Shown in pieces: positions 26,175 to 33,365 of a DNA stretch of 64,000 nucleotides (positions within the stretch are counted from its first letter, which is position 1; each line of letters begins with the position of its first letter). The stretch spans positions 154,722 to 218,721 of the forward strand of contig NZ_CP100416.1 in assembly GCF_026017845.1 (NCBI RefSeq). The letters are read 5' to 3'. The translations under genes and the position numbers were made by a program. Below the pieces are notes generated by a model, which was given only the letters and a program-made list of their open reading frames with translations, had not been told where the DNA came from and did not search any database. Source of the stretch: Amycolatopsis mediterranei. GTDB lineage: Bacteria; Actinomycetota; Actinomycetes; Mycobacteriales; Pseudonocardiaceae.

Positions 26175-26365
26175 GGGATGACCACCCCTTCTCGCTGCCC
26201 CCTCACCTTCTCGAGGTGGGCCGCTGGGTGGTCATCCCGTCGCCTGATCGAGGCCTATCACTTTGAGCCGGGCCCGCAAGCCTGCGCTGGCACCTCGCCT
26301 TGCGCTCTGTGTTGCGGGCCCGGCTCAAAGTGATTTCACGGCCTCAGGCGACGGGATGACCACCC
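26175..26365. repeat. Long imperfect hairpin with a competing upstream segment
   Basis: The arms 26226-26279 and 26312-26365 pair over 22 bp and 23 bp perfect blocks, split by a 9x9 internal loop, around a 32-base loop. The outer 13 bases of the left arm (GGGTGGTCATCCC, 26226-26238) can pair instead with GGGATGACCACCC at 26175-26187, which encloses a small CACCT/AGGTG hairpin. The two pairings exclude each other. The right arm ends 15 bp after the aminotransferase stop, so it may terminate that gene. Confidence 0.8.
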
Positions 26366-26380
26366 CGCTCCTTTATTGGG

Positions 26381-27673
26381 TCAGCTCAGCGCTGCGTGCG
26401 TTGCCGCCAGTGCGTCGACCAGGATGTCCAAACCCTCCTGGGCTTCCTCCGCTGTCAGCGTCATCGGGGGGCCCAGGCGCAGCACGTTGCCGTGCAGGCC
26501 GCCCTTTCCGATCAACAACCCGCGCTTCTTCGTCTCCTCCAGCATCCTCGCCGCCGCGGCCACGAACGGCTCGGTGGTCCCTGGCTTGATCAGCTCTACC
26601 CCGATCATCAGCCCCTTGCCGCGGACCTCTGCCACGATCGGCGACTCCGCCGCCCGCAGGCCCGACAGCAGCTGAGCTCCCCGGGCCGCGCAATTGGCCT
26701 GCAGGTCGTGGTCCTTGATGTAGTCCAGGACCGCTGTTGCGCCGGCCATCGAGACCGGGTTGCCGCCGAACGTCGAGAACGACTGGGCCTGGAAACAGTC
26801 GAGCACGTCGCCTCGGGCCACCACGCCTCCGACCGCCAGGCCGTTGCCCAGGCCCTTGGCGAACGTCATCATGTCCGGGGTCACGCCGTGCGCCTCGATG
26901 CCCCAGAAGTGCTCGCCCGTGCGGCCCCAGCCCGTCTGGACCTCGTCCGAGATGAACAGCACCCCGTACTCGTCCAGGACCTCCTTCATCGCCCGGAACA
27001 GCCCGTCCGGCGGCAGGCTGAAGCCGCCCACCCCCTGGATCGGCTCGGCGATCAAGCACGCCACGTCGCCCGCCGTCGCCGTGTCCAGGACGTCCACCAG
27101 GTCCGCGACGCACGCGTCGATGTAGTCCGCGTCGGACATGGTGCGGAACGGGCTGCGATAGCGGTAGCCGCCGTGGACGTAGCTGACCTTCACCGGGCTG
27201 AGGGACGATGCCGACCAGCCGCGGTTGCCGGTGATCGCGACCGTGGCGAACGAGCGCCCGTGGTACGAATTTCTCATCGCCAGCACCTGGTTGCTGCGGC
27301 GGTACTGCGTCGCCAGCATCAGCGCCGTGTCGTTGGCCTCGCTGCCCGAATTCGTGAAGAACACCTTGGCGTCCGGGATGTTCGACAACTTGGCGATCCG
27401 CTCGGCCAGCTCGACCTGGGACCGGATCAGGTAGAGCGTCGACGTGTGGAGGATGCCCGTGTCGAGCTGCTTGCGGACCGCGTCGCCGATCTCGGCGACG
27501 TCGTAGCCCATCGAGTTGGTCAGCACCCCCGCGAAGAAGTCCAGGTACGTGCGCCCCTGGGAGTCGGTCATCCGGCGGTCGTGCGCGTGCACGATCTCGA
27601 TCGGCTCTTCGTAGAGCAGCGACATCCAGGACGGCATGACAGCGCGGTGCCGGGCGAGCAGCTCATCGGTCAT
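26381..27673 (-). CDS. Class III aminotransferase (aspartate aminotransferase family)
   Basis: A 430-residue PLP enzyme of fold type I, class III. The signature LFISDEVQTGWGRTGEHF contains Asp243, the Schiff-base Lys273 lies in MTFAKGLGNG, and FTNSGSEAND (about 106-115) binds the cofactor phosphate. It resembles 4-aminobutyrate and alanine-glyoxylate (AGXT2-type) aminotransferases; an omega-amino acid as amino donor is likely but cannot be fixed. ATG 27673 has an excellent site, GGAGGAGG, in front. It faces serS divergently and the dehalogenase convergently. Confidence 0.88.
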   Translation of the reverse strand: MTDELLARHRAVMPSWMSLLYEEPIEIVHAHDRRMTDSQGRTYLDFFAGVLTNSMGYDVAEIGDAVRKQLDTGILHTSTLYLIRSQVELAERIAKLSNIPDAKVFFTNSGSEANDTALMLATQYRRSNQVLAMRNSYHGRSFATVAITGNRGWSASSLSPVKVSYVHGGYRYRSPFRTMSDADYIDACVADLVDVLDTATAGDVACLIAEPIQGVGGFSLPPDGLFRAMKEVLDEYGVLFISDEVQTGWGRTGEHFWGIEAHGVTPDMMTFAKGLGNGLAVGGVVARGDVLDCFQAQSFSTFGGNPVSMAGATAVLDYIKDHDLQANCAARGAQLLSGLRAAESPIVAEVRGKGLMIGVELIKPGTTEPFVAAAARMLEETKKRGLLIGKGGLHGNVLRLGPPMTLTAEEAQEGLDILVDALAATHAALS

Positions 27674-27778
27674 CGGGGCGCCTCCTCCGTGTTTCCTGGA
27701 GTATGGGGACGCCGTGAACAGCGCTTCAACGATCAGACTGTCGGGATAACCCAGTAGGGCCGCACAGTCTGTACGGAC

Positions 27779-27784
27779 TACCCT
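27779..27784 (+). promoter_or_regulatory. -10 box for leaderless serS transcript
   Basis: TACCCT is followed by 7 bases and GTG 27792. This leaves no room for a T-box or other 5' leader in this transcript. Confidence 0.55.
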
Positions 27785-27791
27785 CTGACCC

Positions 27792-29054
27792 GTGATTGAC
27801 CCCAGGACTCTGCGCGATGACCCGGAAGCCGTGCGCGCGTCGCAGCGCGCTCGTGGTGAAGACGAGGGAGTGGTCGACAAGCTGCTCTCCCTCGACGCCC
27901 GGCGCCGGTCCTCGATCGCGGCCGCCGACAAGCTGCGCAACGAGCAGAAGCTCCTGGGCAAGCAGATCCCGAAGGCGCCGCCCGAGGAGAAGCAGCAGCT
28001 CCTGGCCACGGCCAAGGAACTCGCCGCGCAGGTCAAGGCGGCCGAGGTGGAGCAGAACACCGCGTCGGAGGAGTTCGACCAGCTCTTCCGGACCGTGCCG
28101 AACCTGGTCCACCCGGATGCGCCGGTCGGCGGCGAAGACGACTTCACCGTGGTCAAGCACGTCGGCGAGCCGACGAAGCTCGGCTTCACCCCGAAGGACC
28201 ACCTCGAGCTGCTCGAAGCGCTCGGCGGCGTCGACATGGAACGCGGCGCGAAGGTCTCGGGCTCGCGGTTCTACTTCCTCACCGGCGTCGGCGCGCAGCT
28301 GCAGCTCGGCCTGCTGAACATGGCCATCGCGCAGGCGCTCGAGAACGGCTTCACGCCGATGATCACGCCGTCGCTGGTCCGCCCGGAGATCATGGCCGGC
28401 ACCGGCTTCCTCGGGCAGCACTCGAGCGAGATCTACCACCTCGCGGACGACGACCTCTACCTCGTCGGCACGTCGGAGGTGCCGCTGGCCGGGTTCCACG
28501 CCGACGAGATCCTCGACCTGAACGACGGCCCGAACCGCTACGCGGGCTGGTCGTCCTGCTACCGCCGCGAGGCCGGCTCGTACGGCAAGGACACCCGGGG
28601 CATCATCCGCGTCCACCAGTTCGACAAGGTCGAGATGTTCGTCTACGCCAAGCCGGCGGACGCCGAGGCCGAGCACGAGCGGCTGCTCGGCTGGGAAGAG
28701 CAGATGCTCGCGAAGATCGAGGTGCCCTACCGGGTGATCGACACCGCGACCGGCGACCTCGGCACGTCCGCGCACCGCAAGTTCGACTGCGAGGCGTGGA
28801 TCCCGACCCAGGAGACCTACCGCGAGCTGACCTCGACGTCCAACTGCACGACGTTCCAGGCCCGGCGCCTGGCGATCCGCTACCGCGACGACAACGGCAA
28901 GCCGCAGATCGCCGCCACGCTCAACGGGACGCTGGCCACCACCCGGTGGATCGTCGCGATCGTCGAGAACCACCAGCAGGAGGACGGCTCGGTCCGCGTG
29001 CCGGAGGCGCTGCGCCCGTTCGTCGGCGGCAAGGAAGTCCTCACGCCTCGCTGA
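27792..29054 (+). CDS. serS: Seryl-tRNA synthetase
   Basis: The 420-residue class II synthetase charges tRNA-Ser with serine. It has the N-terminal helical arm that grips the long variable arm of the tRNA (about 28-105) and a catalytic core with [12 protein letters not shown], motif 2 ([17 protein letters not shown]) and motif 3 ([16 protein letters not shown]). Length and order are standard. The GTG start is set by the leaderless promoter and the conserved opening [17 protein letters not shown]. Confidence 0.97.
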   Translation: MIDPRTLRDDPEAVRASQRARGEDEGVVDKLLSLDARRRSSIAAADKLRNEQKLLGKQIPKAPPEEKQQLLATAKELAAQVKAAEVEQNTASEEFDQLFRTVPNLVHPDAPVGGEDDFTVVKHVGEPTKLGFTPKDHLELLEALGGVDMERGAKVSGSRFYFLTGVGAQLQLGLLNMAIAQALENGFTPMITPSLVRPEIMAGTGFLGQHSSEIYHLADDDLYLVGTSEVPLAGFHADEILDLNDGPNRYAGWSSCYRREAGSYGKDTRGIIRVHQFDKVEMFVYAKPADAEAEHERLLGWEEQMLAKIEVPYRVIDTATGDLGTSAHRKFDCEAWIPTQETYRELTSTSNCTTFQARRLAIRYRDDNGKPQIAATLNGTLATTRWIVAIVENHQQEDGSVRVPEALRPFVGGKEVLTPR

Positions 29055-29118
29055 ATCGGTTGGATCCGCGGTGCTGCTCCGTTCGTCCCAGTACAGTCCG
29101 GGCCGAACGGGAGGACTC

Positions 29119-30120
29119 ATGCGCAACAGGTGGCAGGTCGCGGCGGCGCTGGCGGCCGTGACCGTGGTGACCGGCTGCACGGTGACGGTCGGCGGCTCGG
29201 CGTCGCCGGTGCCGGGTCAGGGGCCGGTCGCCCAGGCCGTCGATGCCTGCACGCTGCTCGACCAGGCGCAGGTCGACGCCCTCGGCTACCAGTCGCCGGG
29301 CCGTTCGGTGCCGGAGAACAAGGAGCGGCTCCAGCCGCCGATGTGCCTCTGGAACTCGAAGGACGACATCGAGCCGTCGGCCGTCCTCAACGTCGGCCTC
29401 GCCTCGGACATGGACTTCAACGAGTACATCTCCGGCGCCGTCAAGAAGTCCGAGCCGCAGCCGGTCGGCGGGCTGAACTGGACGCAGTACGCGTCGATCC
29501 TGCCCGACGACTGCGCGTTCTACGCGCTGCTCGGCGCCAAGTCGTTCGCCTACGTCAGCGTCTCGGCAGGCAAGCTCGACAGGTCGTGCGAACTGGCGAA
29601 GACCGTGATCCCGCAGGTCGCGGCGCACCTGCCGGGCGGCCAGGACGCTCCGCCGCTCACACCGTCGACGTCGGCGAAGCCCGAGCCGGGCGGCCCGCTG
29701 CTGTCGGCCGACCCGTGCGCGGCGCTGAAGCCCGAGCAGGTGGCCCAGCTCAAGGACATCTCGCCGACCGGTGAGAAGGACACCTCGTCCACGGTGCCGA
29801 ACGCGTCGTACTGCCTCTGGGACGACACCGACGGCGACGGTGGCCAGAAGGCGTTCGAGGTCTGGTTCGGCCCCAGCACGCCGGTCGGGGAGTGGCCGGG
29901 CGCGAAGGGCGTCAACCCGGCCGAAACCGTCGACGTCGGCGGCCGCAAGTGGGGCCTGTTCCCGAACATGGGCGGCCTGCGGGTGACCTGCGGGGCGACC
30001 CTGGCGATCACCGACACCTCGTCGGTGCAGGTGGTCAGCGGGTTCATCGGCGACGAGGCGAAGACCTGTGACCTCGTGAAGCAGGGCCTGCCGCTGGTGA
30101 CCGCGAACCTGCCCGGTTAG
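29119..30120 (+). CDS. Lipoprotein with two DUF3558 domains
   Basis: The 333-residue lipoprotein (lipobox VTGC, residues 17-20) contains two tandem DUF3558-type domains. The first (about 40-185) starts VDACTLLDQAQVDALGY and the second (about 208-333) ADPCAALKPEQVAQLKD; each has a central CLW motif and a late cysteine. DUF3558 proteins are usually single-domain actinobacterial lipoproteins, so this is an internal duplication. Function is unknown. ATG 29119 follows GGGAGG. It ends tail-to-tail with lhgO, sharing four bases. Confidence 0.82.
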   Translation: MRNRWQVAAALAAVTVVTGCTVTVGGSASPVPGQGPVAQAVDACTLLDQAQVDALGYQSPGRSVPENKERLQPPMCLWNSKDDIEPSAVLNVGLASDMDFNEYISGAVKKSEPQPVGGLNWTQYASILPDDCAFYALLGAKSFAYVSVSAGKLDRSCELAKTVIPQVAAHLPGGQDAPPLTPSTSAKPEPGGPLLSADPCAALKPEQVAQLKDISPTGEKDTSSTVPNASYCLWDDTDGDGGQKAFEVWFGPSTPVGEWPGAKGVNPAETVDVGGRKWGLFPNMGGLRVTCGATLAITDTSSVQVVSGFIGDEAKTCDLVKQGLPLVTANLPG

Positions 30121-31304
30121 CCCTCGGAAACCTGGTCCGCGATGTGGCGCGCGATCTCCAGCGCGCTCGTCGCGGCCGGCGACGGCGCGTTCAGGACGTG
30201 CACCTGATCGCGCGCGGTCTCGATGAGGAAGTCGTCGACGAGCGAGCCGTCGCGGCGCATCGCCTGGGCGCGCACGCCGGAGCCGTGGCGGACGATGTCG
30301 TCCTCGGTGACGGCCGGCACGAGCCGCGCGAGGCTCGCGGCGAACCGCTTCTTGGAGAACGAGCGGCGGACCTCGTCGAGGCCGGTCGGGAACGCGTACT
30401 TGCGCGCGAGCCGCCAGACGCCGGGGAAGGCGGCGACCTCGGCGACGTCCTTGGCGGAGAAGTCGCCCCAGCGGTAGCCCTCGCGGCGCAGCGCGAGCAC
30501 GGCGTTCGGGCCGGCGTGCACGCTGCCGTCGAGCATGCGCGTGAGGTGCACGCCGAGGAACGGCAGCGTCGGGTCCGGCACGGGGTAGATCAGGCCCTTG
30601 ACCAGGTGCCGCCGGTCCGGCTTGAGCTCGTAGTACTCCCCGCGGAACGGCACGATCTTCGCGGACGGCGTCAGCCCGGCCAGCCGCGCGACGCGGTCGG
30701 AGTGCAGGCCGGCGCAGTTCACGAGCGCGTCGGCCTGGACGACGTCGTCGCCGGTCGCGACCTCGACCCCGCCGTTGCTGCCGGCTCGGATGGCCACGGC
30801 GGGGGAGTTCAGCCGGAGGTCGACACCGGCTTCGTCGAGCAGCCGGACAAGCGCGTGGCAGACGGCCGGGAAGTCGATGATCCCGGTGGATTCGACGCGC
30901 AACGCGGCGACGCAGGCGACTTCGGGCTCGTACTCGCGCGCTTCGGCGGGCGAGATCTGCTTGGCCGGGACGCCGTTGGCCTCGGCGCGCTCGGCGAGCG
31001 TGTTCAGCGCGGGGATTTCCCGCTCGTGGGTCGCGACGACGAGCTTCCCGCACACCTCGACGGGCACGCCGTACTGCCGCGCGAAGTCCACGATGGACCG
31101 GTTGCCGGCGACGGACATCCGCGCCTTGAAGGAGCCGGGCTTGTAGTAGAGCCCGGCGTGCACGACGTTCGAGTTGTGCCCGGTCTGGTGTGCCGCCCAG
31201 CGGGATTCCTTCTCCAGGACGGTGACGTCCAGCCCGCGTCTGGTCAGCTCCCAGGCCACGGCCAGACCGACGATCCCGCCCCCGACGACTACGACGTTGC
31301 GCAC
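30117..31304 (-). CDS. lhgO: L-2-hydroxyglutarate oxidase
   Basis: This 395-residue FAD enzyme of the DAO family opens with the dinucleotide fold VVVGGGIVGLAVAWEL (4-19). Further family motifs are HQTGHNSNVVHAGLYYKPGS, NCAGLHSDRVARLAGL and GVHLTRMLDGSVHAGPNAVL. LhgO oxidises L-2-hydroxyglutarate to 2-oxoglutarate and passes electrons to the membrane quinone pool. The GTG start follows TAGCCT by 8 bases. It diverges from a TetR regulator whose operators lie near its promoter, so regulation by that protein is plausible. Confidence 0.92.
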   Translation of the reverse strand: MRNVVVVGGGIVGLAVAWELTRRGLDVTVLEKESRWAAHQTGHNSNVVHAGLYYKPGSFKARMSVAGNRSIVDFARQYGVPVEVCGKLVVATHEREIPALNTLAERAEANGVPAKQISPAEAREYEPEVACVAALRVESTGIIDFPAVCHALVRLLDEAGVDLRLNSPAVAIRAGSNGGVEVATGDDVVQADALVNCAGLHSDRVARLAGLTPSAKIVPFRGEYYELKPDRRHLVKGLIYPVPDPTLPFLGVHLTRMLDGSVHAGPNAVLALRREGYRWGDFSAKDVAEVAAFPGVWRLARKYAFPTGLDEVRRSFSKKRFAASLARLVPAVTEDDIVRHGSGVRAQAMRRDGSLVDDFLIETARDQVHVLNAPSPAATSALEIARHIADQVSEG

Positions 31305-31312
31305 GGTCGATC

Positions 31313-31318
31313 AGGCTA
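31313..31318 (-). promoter_or_regulatory. -10 box for leaderless lhgO transcript
   Basis: On the minus strand TAGCCT lies 8 bases before GTG 31304. The TetR operator at 31349-31370 lies about 31 bp upstream of this box, close to where the -35 region ends. Confidence 0.5.
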
Positions 31319-31348
31319 CGCGAGTCTTCGCAGGTAGTGTTCCTGGCG

Positions 31349-31370
31349 TTACCTAACGTCGGTCAGGTAA
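31349..31370. promoter_or_regulatory. TetR operator, distal copy
   Basis: TTACCTAACGTCGGTCAGGTAA is a 22-bp near-perfect palindrome (8 of 9 positions in each arm match), 12 bp before the tetR start and 44 bp before lhgO. Confidence 0.7.
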
Positions 31371-31372
31371 GG

Positions 31373-31392
31373 TACCTAACCGATGTCAGGTA
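31373..31392. promoter_or_regulatory. TetR operator, proximal copy spanning the start codon
   Basis: TACCTAACCGATGTCAGGTA repeats the distal palindrome at a 23-bp period. It contains the ATG of the regulator (31383) and touches a TAAGGT -10 candidate at 31368. Binding here would block its own transcription. Confidence 0.7.
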
Positions 31393-31991
31393 AGCGGTTG
31401 ACGAGGGAAGCGCGGCGCGAGCGGATCCTCGCGGCGGCCGGTGAAGTGTTCGCTTCGTCGGGCTACGACGCGGCCGGCATGCGGGAGGTCGCGGCGGCCG
31501 CCGGGATCAGCACACCGGTGCTCTACGACCACTTCCCGGCGAAGGCGCAGCTTTACGCGGCCCTCCTGGAGTCCGAAGTGGACGGATTGCTGACCGGCTG
31601 GGCCGCGCTGCCGGCCTCGGACGATCCGGAGGTCCTGCTGCGCAGCCGCGTTTCGGCGATCTTCCAGTGGATCGAGGCGAACGAGCGCGGCCGGCGGATG
31701 ATCTTCGCGGAGGCCCCGTCGGACCCGGCGGTGGCTGCGGTGCACCGCCGCGGCCAGGCCCGCGCGACGGACCGGCTGGCGTCGCTGTTCCACGGGGTGC
31801 CGCTGGAGCTGACGTCCCGCATCCCGCGTCCGCTGGCCGACGAAGTGCTGGCGGAAGCGTGCAAGAGCGCCCTCAACTCGATCGCGACGTGGTGGTGGGA
31901 CCACCGCGAGATCCCGCGCGACGAGGTGGTGGCGCTGACGGTCGACCTGCTGTGGCGCGGGCTCGCCACGCTGATCAAGGGGGAACGATGA
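31383..31991 (+). CDS. TetR/AcrR family transcriptional regulator
   Basis: A 202-residue repressor with an N-terminal helix-turn-helix (about 10-56, with AGMREVAAAAGISTPVLYDHF) and a helical C-terminal ligand domain carrying IFAEAPSDPAV. Two palindromic operators, one across its start codon, point to autoregulation. Its stop overlaps the start of the SnoaL-like gene (ATGA), so that protein is under the same control; divergent lhgO may be too. The ligand is unknown. Confidence 0.92.
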   Translation: MSGKRLTREARRERILAAAGEVFASSGYDAAGMREVAAAAGISTPVLYDHFPAKAQLYAALLESEVDGLLTGWAALPASDDPEVLLRSRVSAIFQWIEANERGRRMIFAEAPSDPAVAAVHRRGQARATDRLASLFHGVPLELTSRIPRPLADEVLAEACKSALNSIATWWWDHREIPRDEVVALTVDLLWRGLATLIKGER

Positions 31992-32473
31992 GCACGGAGA
32001 CCTACCGCCGCGCGGCCGAAACGCGCGACGTCGAACTGGCGATGACGGCGTTCGCGCCGGACGCGGTGCTGCATTCGCCGCTGACGTCCCGGGTGCGCTT
32101 CACCGGGCATGCCGAGTTGAGGCCGCTGATCGAGGTGGCGTACCGGCACTTGGAGGACATCAGTTTCCACACGGACGTCGGCGACGCGCGGACCCGGGTG
32201 GTGGTCTACACCGCCCGCATCGGCGGCGAGCCGATCGAGGAGGCGACGCTGGTGCGGCTGAACGACGACGGCCTGATCGAGGAGGCGACGCTGTTCGTGC
32301 GGACGTTGCCGGGGTTGGTGGCGTTGATGGACCGCTTCGGGCCGGACCTCGCTCGCGAGAACGGCCGCCCGGTGGTGGCGCGGGTGCTGGGGGTGTTGGT
32401 GAAGCCGCTGCTGGCGATGGTGCGGTCAGGGGACCGGCGGGCGGTCCCGCTGGTCAGCGGCCGAGGTGCGTGA
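31988..32473 (+). CDS. SnoaL/NTF2-like fold protein
   Basis: The 161-residue protein has the NTF2-like cone fold order: an N-terminal helix (YRRAAETRDVELAMTAFAPD), the HSPLTSRVRFTGHAEL strand region and a final strand with EEATLFVRTLPGLVALMDR. NTF2-like proteins include SnoaL-type cyclases, ketosteroid isomerases and many binding proteins; no catalytic pair stands out. It overlaps the TetR gene by four bases, so it is probably the main target of that regulator. Confidence 0.75.
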   Translation: MSTETYRRAAETRDVELAMTAFAPDAVLHSPLTSRVRFTGHAELRPLIEVAYRHLEDISFHTDVGDARTRVVVYTARIGGEPIEEATLVRLNDDGLIEEATLFVRTLPGLVALMDRFGPDLARENGRPVVARVLGVLVKPLLAMVRSGDRRAVPLVSGRGA

Positions 32474-32495
32474 CGAAGGCCCGCCAAGCGTGCTG

Positions 32496-33356
32496 CTATT
32501 CGCCGGCCAGTGCTGAGAGCTCAACGCCTTCGATTTCATCGGCGAGCCGGGCGATGAACGCGGTGGATTCGGTCGCGCTCATAGCAAGCGCACGGAGCTT
32601 TTTGAGCCCGGCTCGGTACACCCCCACATCGTGACCGTCGAGAACGAATGCTCCGCAGGACAGGTGTTCAAGGTAGACCACCGAGGTGCCGTCGGTCAGC
32701 GAATACAGGAGGAACGGTCCGGCCAGGCCGGGATGCCAACCACACGCGGCCGGAACCACCCGCAGGGTGACGGACCGCGTGGATTTCTCGATCAACGAAT
32801 GCAGCTGGTCGAACATCGTGGTCGGGGTGCCGATCCGGTCGCGCAAGGCGGCCTCACCGATGATCGCCTCGAAGGTGCGATCGGCCGCGAGCATCTCCGC
32901 GCGCTTCATGCGCAAGGCGACCTTTCGATCTACCTCCTCCGCAGTCCTGCCGTAGGCGGTGAACATTGCGCGGGCGTAGCCCGGAGTTTGAAGCAAACCG
33001 GGAATGCCCATGGGCGACCATTCGACGATGGACTTCGCCGCCTTCTCGCATTCGATCACCGCGGCGAGCTGCATGCCGGCCGCGCCATAGGTGATCCAGC
33101 CCGGCTCCGATGCGCCTCTGGTGAGAGCGAGGATCCGCTGCTTCCGGTCACCGACCACCCCGAGTGCACCGAGAATGGCTGTCACGTCCTCCAACCGCGG
33201 ATTACGCAGGCCGTACTCCCACTGGCTGAGCAGCTGGAAGTGGATCCCGATCCGCCGCGCCAGCTCTCGCAACCCGCAGCCGGCGTCCGTACGGACCTCG
33301 CGGATCGCGGCCGCGAGGGTTCGTGCGCGCGGGGTGACCGTGTCCGTCTTCGGCAT
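32496..33356 (-). CDS. XRE-family regulator with DUF5753 domain
   Basis: The 286-residue protein has an N-terminal helix-turn-helix (about 10-70, RELARRIGIHFQLLSQWEYG) and a C-terminal DUF5753 domain (about 95-275, with VEWSPMGIPGLLQTPGYARAMF and SVVYLEHLS). Such Scr1-type regulators are very abundant in actinobacteria and usually precede a short DUF397 gene. None is found here. It lies 9 bp downstream of the large BTAD regulator on the same strand, so the two may be cotranscribed. Confidence 0.88.
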   Translation of the reverse strand: MPKTDTVTPRARTLAAAIREVRTDAGCGLRELARRIGIHFQLLSQWEYGLRNPRLEDVTAILGALGVVGDRKQRILALTRGASEPGWITYGAAGMQLAAVIECEKAAKSIVEWSPMGIPGLLQTPGYARAMFTAYGRTAEEVDRKVALRMKRAEMLAADRTFEAIIGEAALRDRIGTPTTMFDQLHSLIEKSTRSVTLRVVPAACGWHPGLAGPFLLYSLTDGTSVVYLEHLSCGAFVLDGHDVGVYRAGLKKLRALAMSATESTAFIARLADEIEGVELSALAGE

Positions 33357-33365
33357 GGTGGCAAT

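Larger units (their letters stand above)
26042..26380. other. Intergenic region between convergent genes, filled with hairpins
   Basis: No gene is seen in these 339 bases. They hold three TGCCGCGG-type palindromic half-sites (26087, 26113, 26128), a terminator-like hairpin, and three mutually complementary GGGATGACCACCC segments, the last two of which end a very long hairpin. Each is listed separately. Confidence 0.7.

Noticed and set aside
27734..27771. Inverted repeat CAGACTGT/ACAGTCTG just before serS, possible T-box or attenuator
   Set aside because: The -10 box at 27779 lies downstream of it, so it is not transcribed with serS. It could at most be an operator, and nothing else supports that.
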